From MWDV01 sp002070715 (GTDB taxonomy: Bacteria > Verrucomicrobiota > Verrucomicrobiia > Limisphaerales > MWDV01): 64,000 bases of DNA. The notes beneath the pieces were generated by a model. The model had not been told where the DNA came from and ran no database searches. It saw only the letters and a list, made by a program, of their open reading frames with translations. Numbering within the stretch: position 1 is the first letter of the stretch; every line of letters starts with the position of its first letter. Positions 59,304-64,000 of the stretch are shown here, in pieces. Made by a program: the position numbers and the translations under genes. The stretch is taken from assembly GCA_035411585.1 (NCBI GenBank), contig DAONTI010000001.1:1-64000 (forward strand), written 5' to 3'.

Positions 59304-60064
59304 AACGCTGGCTTCTTCCCGCCTGCCTGTTCCTGCTGCTGCTGGTGGCTTGGGGGTTGTTGGTGCGCGCGGAAATCTGGTCGCCCCTGCTGGTGCCCTC
59401 GCCGCTGGAAGTGGCGCGATATTTTATTGATCCCGAGCACGCGCGCGATTTGTGGTCGGCCGCAGTCGTCACGTTGAAACGGTTGTTCGTGGGTTACGCC
59501 GCCGGCTTGGCGCTGGGGCTGCCGTTGGGGTTGTTGACCGCGCGGTTCCGTTGCCTGCAGCAGACGGTGGGCTTGCTGGCGCTGGGTTTGCAGACCCTGC
59601 CCAGCGTTTGTTGGGCGCCGCTGGCGTTGCTGTGGTTTGGCCAGACCGAGACGGCCCTGTTGTTCATCGTCATTATGGGGTCGCTCTGGTCCATCCTGCT
59701 CGCCACGGACAACGGCGTGCGCAACGTGCCGCCGATTTACGCACGGGCGGCCCGGACGATGGGATCGCGCGGCCTGCACACGTGGATGAAAGTGATCCTG
59801 CCGGCGTCGCTGCCGTTCATCATCAGCGGCATGAAACAGGGCTGGGCTTTTGCCTGGCGCTCGCTCATGGCCGCGGAAATTTACATCACCGTCCTCACCG
59901 GCTTCGGGCTGGGGCATTTGTTGCATTACGCCCGCGAGTTGCACGCCATGGAGGCGGTGTTGGGCGTGATGCTGACCATTGTGGGCATTGGCCTGCTGGC
60001 GGACAAAGTGCTGTTCGCGCCGGTCGAACGGTTCATGCGCCGCCGCTGGGGCGTCGTTTCGTGA
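59300..60064 (+). CDS. ABC importer permease, nitrate/sulfonate type
   Basis: A 254-residue integral membrane protein with six helices. The EAA-like cytoplasmic loop is ARAARTMGSRGLHTWMKVILPASLPFIISG (about 152-181), which docks the ATPase. GKSTWxxW-like GWAFAWRSLMAAEIYI near 185 is typical of SsuC/NrtB permeases. It is the last gene of the ATGA-coupled importer. CDP-alcohol phosphatidyltransferase follows 45 bp later on the same strand and may be co-transcribed without functional relation. Complete by length and motif. Confidence 0.93.
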   Translation: MKRWLLPACLFLLLLVAWGLLVRAEIWSPLLVPSPLEVARYFIDPEHARDLWSAAVVTLKRLFVGYAAGLALGLPLGLLTARFRCLQQTVGLLALGLQTLPSVCWAPLALLWFGQTETALLFIVIMGSLWSILLATDNGVRNVPPIYARAARTMGSRGLHTWMKVILPASLPFIISGMKQGWAFAWRSLMAAEIYITVLTGFGLGHLLHYARELHAMEAVLGVMLTIVGIGLLADKVLFAPVERFMRRRWGVVS

Positions 60065-60109
60065 GGGCGTCGCCATCACAGAGTTGACGCCCGACCAGAA
60101 TTCCCCAAG

Positions 60110-60715
60110 ATGAGCGCGCGCCGTATGACCACCGCCAACAAGATCACCATTCTGCGGATTCTGTTGATTCCGTTTTTTGTGGTTGAGGTCTTGTATTACG
60201 TCAAGACGGGCACGGAAGGCCATCGGATTGCCGCGTTGCTGTGTTTTGCCGTGGCCGCCATCTTCGATGGGGTGGATGGTTATGTCGCCCGCCGATTCCA
60301 CCAGAAAACCGAACTGGGAGCGGTGCTTGATCCGCTGGCCGACAAACTCCTGCTCGTTTCGGCGGTGGTGTTGCTTAGTTTTGATCACACCCCGCATTTC
60401 GAAGCCATCCCGTTGTGGCTGACGGGCACCATCATCGGCCGGGACATCCTTCTGCTGGCGGGCTTGGTGGTGATTCATTGGATGGTGGGCCGGGTGCAGG
60501 TGCGACCCCGGTTCATTGGCAAGCTGGCCACCGTTCTGCAAATGGGCGTGATCCTGTGGGTCTTGCTGCAGCGGCGCGATGTCTGGCTGGAAGGCGTGAT
60601 GATCGGCGCGGCGGTATGCACCGGCGTTTCGGGATTGCTCTACGTGTGGGACGGAGCCCGCCAACTCAGCGCCAGCCCCAGCAGTTCGCCGGCCACCCGT
60701 CCACCCCCCAAGTGA
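60110..60715 (+). CDS. CDP-alcohol phosphatidyltransferase (PgsA-like)
   Basis: A 201-residue inner-membrane enzyme with about five to six helices. The catalytic motif is complete: Asp53, Asp56-Gly57, Ala60-Arg61, Gly70, Asp74 and Asp78 in DGVDGYVARRFHQ and LGAVLDPLADKL. These aspartates bind two metal ions and the CDP-diacylglycerol. TTANKITILRILLIPFFVV at the start is typical of PgsA, which makes phosphatidylglycerol phosphate, but related cardiolipin or other synthases share it, so the symbol is left empty. The tail is a Ser/Pro-rich stretch without known role. Confidence 0.9.
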   Translation: MSARRMTTANKITILRILLIPFFVVEVLYYVKTGTEGHRIAALLCFAVAAIFDGVDGYVARRFHQKTELGAVLDPLADKLLLVSAVVLLSFDHTPHFEAIPLWLTGTIIGRDILLLAGLVVIHWMVGRVQVRPRFIGKLATVLQMGVILWVLLQRRDVWLEGVMIGAAVCTGVSGLLYVWDGARQLSASPSSSPATRPPPK

Positions 60716-60872
60716 GACGTCCTTTGCCGGAAGCCTATGGTGCCAACGGGTGTGTGTTCAAACGGCCCGACGATAAAGGATGTGGAATCGTCCGCGCCGG
60801 TTCGCCAGCCATCCGAAAGATTGTCGCGATGCCGGGAACTTGGTTAACTGCCGCGTGCAACCAACGAACGCA

Positions 60873-62756
60873 ATGGGGCGGTGGATAATGACTCTGGCCG
60901 CCGTTGGCATGGGCCTTTACAGCCTCACCGCCACCCCGTCGCTGCAACAGCCGCCCGCGGCGGCGCCGGCGGATATGCCCGCATTATCCGCCTTGTTGGT
61001 TACGGCGGATGGCAAACGGATCACCACCCGCCGTGCCTGGCATCGGGAACGGGAATCCCTCCGGCAACGCTGGTTGGATTTTTTGGGTGGATTGCCGGCC
61101 TCCCGGGCGCCGCTCAAACCGGAAATTCTGGCCACCGAAGCGTGCGATGGTTTCACGCGCCAATGGGTGCGCTATCAAGTCGAGGAGGGCGTCTTCACCG
61201 ACGGTTACCTGCTGACGCCCGCGTCCACGTGGGAGAAGCGACGGCCCGGCATCGTGGTGTTTCATCCCACGACGCCGTTGCAGGCCTGCGGGGTGGCCGG
61301 TTTGGAACCCACCTATCCGGAGCGCAACTGGCAGGGATTGCAACTGGTGCGGCGGGGCTATGTCGTGTGGTGTCCGCGCAATTACATCAACACCCCCGGG
61401 GCGGATTGGGCCGGTAACGCCCGCGCGGTCGTGGCCGCGCATCCGGGCTGGACCGGCATGACCCGCATGGTATGGGACGCCATCCGCGCGGCGGATTTTC
61501 TGGAATCATTGCCCCAGGTGGATGCCCGGCGGATAGGTTGTCTGGGACATTCGTTGGGGGGCAAGGAGGTGCTCTACGCGATGGCGTTTGACGCACGGTA
61601 CCGGGTGGGCGTCTCCAGCGAAGGCGGCCTGGGTTTGCAGTTCAGCAACTGGGACGCGATTTGGTATCTGGGGCCGCAGATTCGCGCGCCGGATTTTCCG
61701 TTGGAACATCATCAACTGCTGGCGTTGGTGGCGCCGCGGCCGTTTCTCCTGCTCGCCGGCGAAGCGTCGGACAACGACCGGAGCTGGGCGTTTCTGGAAG
61801 CGGTGTTGCCGGTTTACCGGTTGGAACGCGCCCCGCAAAACGTGGGATGGCTCAATCATCGCGCGGGCCACGCCTACACGCCCGCCGCCCGGGCGGTCGC
61901 CGAACAATTCCTCGATCAACACCTGGCCCATCAACCTCTGCCGACCCATCTGGACACGCTGACGGTGATTCCCGGTTCGCCGGGGTCTCCCGTGCTGCAG
62001 GCGCGACTGGAGGCGATTGACGGCGCGATACGCGCCCAGTACGGCCTGACGACGGATCAGGCGGCGGTGGGGCTTCTGGATCTGCGCCAGCAACACCTGG
62101 CCCTGATCCATCCGGACCGGCAGGAATATGCGGCGAGCGTTCCCAAGATTGGCATTCTGCTCGCCTATTTTCATCTCCACCCCGGGGCGGCAACTAATCT
62201 GGACGCGCAGACGCGCCACGAACTGGGGTTGATGGTCAAAGCGTCGAGCAATGAAATGGCCACGCGGTTTTCCCGGGAATTGGGGCTGCGCCAAATCCAG
62301 GACGTGCTGAACGCGTATCAATTTTACGACCCCAAACAGGGCGGCGGTATCTGGGTGGGCAAACATTACGGCCAGGGCAGCGAGCGGATCGGGGATCCGC
62401 TGGACGATCATTCCCATGCGGCGACGGTGCGGCAATTGCTGCGGTACTTCCTGCGGCTGGAGCAGGGCACGTTGGTGTCGCCGGCGGCCTCGCGGGTGAT
62501 GCGCGAGATTTTTGCGTCGCCGGAGATTCCCCACGACAACATCAAATTTGTGAAAGGCCTGGCGGATCGGGACGTGCAAATCCTTCGCAAATGGGGCACC
62601 TGGCAGGATTGGCGGCACGACGCGGCGATCGTCTCCGGTCCGGGCCGGCATTACATTTTGGCGGCGCTCACGCGGCATCCGCGCGGGGATGATTACCTGG
62701 TGGCGCTGGCGCGGGCGGTGGATGATTTGATGCAGGATCAATCCGTCGGGAAGTGA
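60873..62756 (+). CDS. Alpha/beta-hydrolase fused to class A beta-lactamase-like domain
   Basis: A 627-residue predicted exported fusion from ATG 60873 (the frame is open from 60780, but the part before has no signal character). Residues 7-30 are a hydrophobic signal. The esterase domain spans ~40-360: GHSLGGKE with Ser227, candidate acid Asp300/302, and His333 in NHRAGHAYT, as in the dienelactone-hydrolase/acetyl-xylan-esterase group. The second domain spans ~375-627: Ser422-Val-Pro-Lys425 (SxxK), Ser458-Ser-Asn460 (SxN) and Lys573-Trp-Gly575 (KTG-like), the three motifs of serine beta-lactamases and penicillin-binding-type hydrolases. The lactamase part may be an amidase or esterase rather than a resistance enzyme. 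Both active sites look complete. Confidence 0.85.
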   Translation: MGRWIMTLAAVGMGLYSLTATPSLQQPPAAAPADMPALSALLVTADGKRITTRRAWHRERESLRQRWLDFLGGLPASRAPLKPEILATEACDGFTRQWVRYQVEEGVFTDGYLLTPASTWEKRRPGIVVFHPTTPLQACGVAGLEPTYPERNWQGLQLVRRGYVVWCPRNYINTPGADWAGNARAVVAAHPGWTGMTRMVWDAIRAADFLESLPQVDARRIGCLGHSLGGKEVLYAMAFDARYRVGVSSEGGLGLQFSNWDAIWYLGPQIRAPDFPLEHHQLLALVAPRPFLLLAGEASDNDRSWAFLEAVLPVYRLERAPQNVGWLNHRAGHAYTPAARAVAEQFLDQHLAHQPLPTHLDTLTVIPGSPGSPVLQARLEAIDGAIRAQYGLTTDQAAVGLLDLRQQHLALIHPDRQEYAASVPKIGILLAYFHLHPGAATNLDAQTRHELGLMVKASSNEMATRFSRELGLRQIQDVLNAYQFYDPKQGGGIWVGKHYGQGSERIGDPLDDHSHAATVRQLLRYFLRLEQGTLVSPAASRVMREIFASPEIPHDNIKFVKGLADRDVQILRKWGTWQDWRHDAAIVSGPGRHYILAALTRHPRGDDYLVALARAVDDLMQDQSVGK

Positions 62757-62864
62757 TCCGGCACGTCCAGGGGGCGGGCGTCCCTGAATTGTCCGGCCCC
62801 AGTGACACGGGCCGCGCCCCAATCGTCGCTTGTGCCGGCAGCGGGATGTCCGCATCATTGTCGC

Positions 62865-63746
62865 ATGCCCAAAATTGCCGTAGCCATCATTCACGGCATT
62901 GGCGCGCAAAAACCGAATTTTGCCGAGCCAATGCGAAAGGAGCTGACCAAACGATTTGCCGCCCTCATCGAAGGACTGGCCACCCGACCCGCTGCGGAAC
63001 TGGTCATCGAGCCGGTGTATTGGGCCGAGGTGTTGCAGGCGGAGGAGGACAAATTGTGGGCTTGTTTGGCCACGGGCAGCCGGATGAATTACAAGGCGTT
63101 GCGCCGGTTCATGGTCAACTTTGCCGCCGATGCCATTGCCTATCAACCCGCGCCGCGCGAGCGCAATGCCTACGAAAAGATCCACCAAGAGTTTGCCCGG
63201 ACCCTGAACCGGTTGGCGGCCGCGGCCGGGGCCGGCGCGCCGCTGGTGGTCATTGCGCACAGTCTGGGCACGGTGATCGCCAGCAATTTTCTTTACGATT
63301 TGCAAAAGCAAACGGAAAACCGCCGGCGCCGGTTTCTGCCCGCCGCCGTGCGGCAAACCATGGCGGCGACACCGCTGACTTGGGGCGAGACCTTTACGGC
63401 CTTTTACACGTTCGGCAGTCCGATCGCGTTGTGGAGTTTGCGTTACCGGGAGTTTGGCCAGCCCATTCGCGTGCCGTCGCCCGCCCTGGCCGCGCATCAT
63501 CCCCATCTGCCGGCCGTGGCCGAGTGGATCAATTTTTACGATCCCGACGACATCATTGGCTATCCGCTGAAACAGCTCAACGAGGCCTATCGCGCGGTGG
63601 TGACGGAAGATCGCCGGGTCAACGTGGGCGGCGCGCTGAGCAGTTGGAATCCCCTTTCCCACAATGCCTATTGGACGGATAACGATGTGACCAAACCCAT
63701 CGCAGCCGGATTGGCCCGTCTGTGGCAGCGCGCCAACGGGCTTTGA
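62865..63746 (+). CDS. Lipase-like alpha/beta-hydrolase
   Basis: A 293-residue soluble protein of the alpha/beta-hydrolase fold. MPKIAVAIIHGIGAQKPNFAE places the oxyanion HG motif near residues 10-13, and VVIAHSLGTVIASN carries the nucleophile Ser. AFYTFGSPIALWSLRY and INFYDPDDIIGYPL give the acid candidates, and a His in NPLSHNAYW is a plausible catalytic base. The start at ATG 62865 is chosen because an upstream ATG at 62802 adds 21 residues without structure. No signal peptide, so it acts in the cytoplasm. Relatives are often annotated as hypothetical chemotaxis- or lipase-like proteins; the substrate is unknown. Confidence 0.8.
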   Translation: MPKIAVAIIHGIGAQKPNFAEPMRKELTKRFAALIEGLATRPAAELVIEPVYWAEVLQAEEDKLWACLATGSRMNYKALRRFMVNFAADAIAYQPAPRERNAYEKIHQEFARTLNRLAAAAGAGAPLVVIAHSLGTVIASNFLYDLQKQTENRRRRFLPAAVRQTMAATPLTWGETFTAFYTFGSPIALWSLRYREFGQPIRVPSPALAAHHPHLPAVAEWINFYDPDDIIGYPLKQLNEAYRAVVTEDRRVNVGGALSSWNPLSHNAYWTDNDVTKPIAAGLARLWQRANGL

Positions 63747-64000
63747 CGGAGACTGGGCGGGCCGAGGGGTGAAGCGAGCCGGAAGCGGCCAAATGCCCGG
63801 TGCCGTCGCAATTGAGAGGCCAAATCGTCTTCCTTCCGAATCCCAACCGCATCTCACGTGCAAGACAGGATGGACGGCGTTTCCCAATAAATACCGTTAT
63901 CGTTATCTCCAATCCTCACCCTCAGCCCTGTTTACACAGTGTAAAATCGAGTGCGGAGGCCAACCGATTTAATCCCAAAAAAGTTTATTTTTTTCTTGCC

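Noticed and set aside
61506..63887. A 793-residue minus-strand frame across two hydrolase genes
   Set aside because: It overlaps two well-supported plus-strand genes and has no recognisable domain.

Overview
The window is a GC-rich bacterial chromosome segment. The gene set points to a heterotrophic member of the Verrucomicrobiota, most likely of the Pedosphaera/Limisphaera type. The evidence is the many secreted sulfatases, PEP-CTERM-tagged secreted proteins (without an exosortase here), short DUF1559-like pseudopilins beginning with a [25 protein letters not shown]-type helix, a Tat-exported Gfo/Idh oxidoreductase, LpxI (hence an outer membrane with lipid A), an Rhs tip and an abundance of intergenic repeat mosaics. 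The assignment is inferred from gene content; no 16S gene is present.

Layout. 0.1-6 kb: an orphan LuxR-type HTH protein, then a four-gene ABC-2 export operon of the GldA/GldF/GldG type ending in a DUF4340 protein. 6.4-10.1 kb: small housekeeping genes (a membrane protein lacking a normal start codon, a degenerate receiver domain, purN, an unknown gene, lpxI, an FmdB zinc ribbon). 10.2-33.6 kb: a long, almost entirely plus-strand island for sulfated polysaccharides. It has seven sulfatases (one fused to a GH43-like glycosidase), a metallophosphoesterase broken by a frameshift, an autotransporter-repeat protein, a PEP-CTERM protein and a pseudopilin. Four neighbouring secreted proteins share one unnamed domain of about 260 residues joined to different partners. 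33.6-40.7 kb: a repeat-rich plastic region with a GH99-like hydrolase, a truncated Rhs tip plus lipoprotein, and a complete ISNCY-like insertion sequence with terminal inverted repeats and a 6-bp target duplication. It is bracketed by inverted copies of a ~260-bp repeat. 40.7-45.5 kb: organophosphate-type MFS transporter, Tat-exported oxidoreductase and URO-D-family protein, facing metF. 45.6-53.2 kb: a glycosidase-GT2 membrane fusion, tRNA-Val(CAC), two secreted beta-rich proteins and a second pseudopilin. 53.6-55.6 kb: leuA behind a transcription attenuator. 55.6-63.7 kb: an atypical Ser/Thr kinase, a Nudix hydrolase, a nitrate/sulfonate-type ABC importer, a CDP-alcohol phosphatidyltransferase, an esterase/beta-lactamase fusion and a lipase-like hydrolase.

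How they may work together. The sulfatases remove sulfate esters from an exogenous polysaccharide outside the cytoplasm. The GH43 and GH99-like enzymes would cut the backbone or side chains, and the MFS/oxidoreductase/URO-D cassette may process the released sugars. The beta-rich and PEP-CTERM proteins are candidate surface anchors or glycan binders. No TonB receptor, transport lipoprotein or sulfatase-maturating enzyme is visible, so those must lie elsewhere.

The clearest regulatory element is upstream of leuA. A 22-codon leader peptide with two Leu-Leu-Leu runs is followed by mutually exclusive antiterminator and terminator hairpins, and the promoter position suggests the leader peptide may be translated without a 5' UTR.
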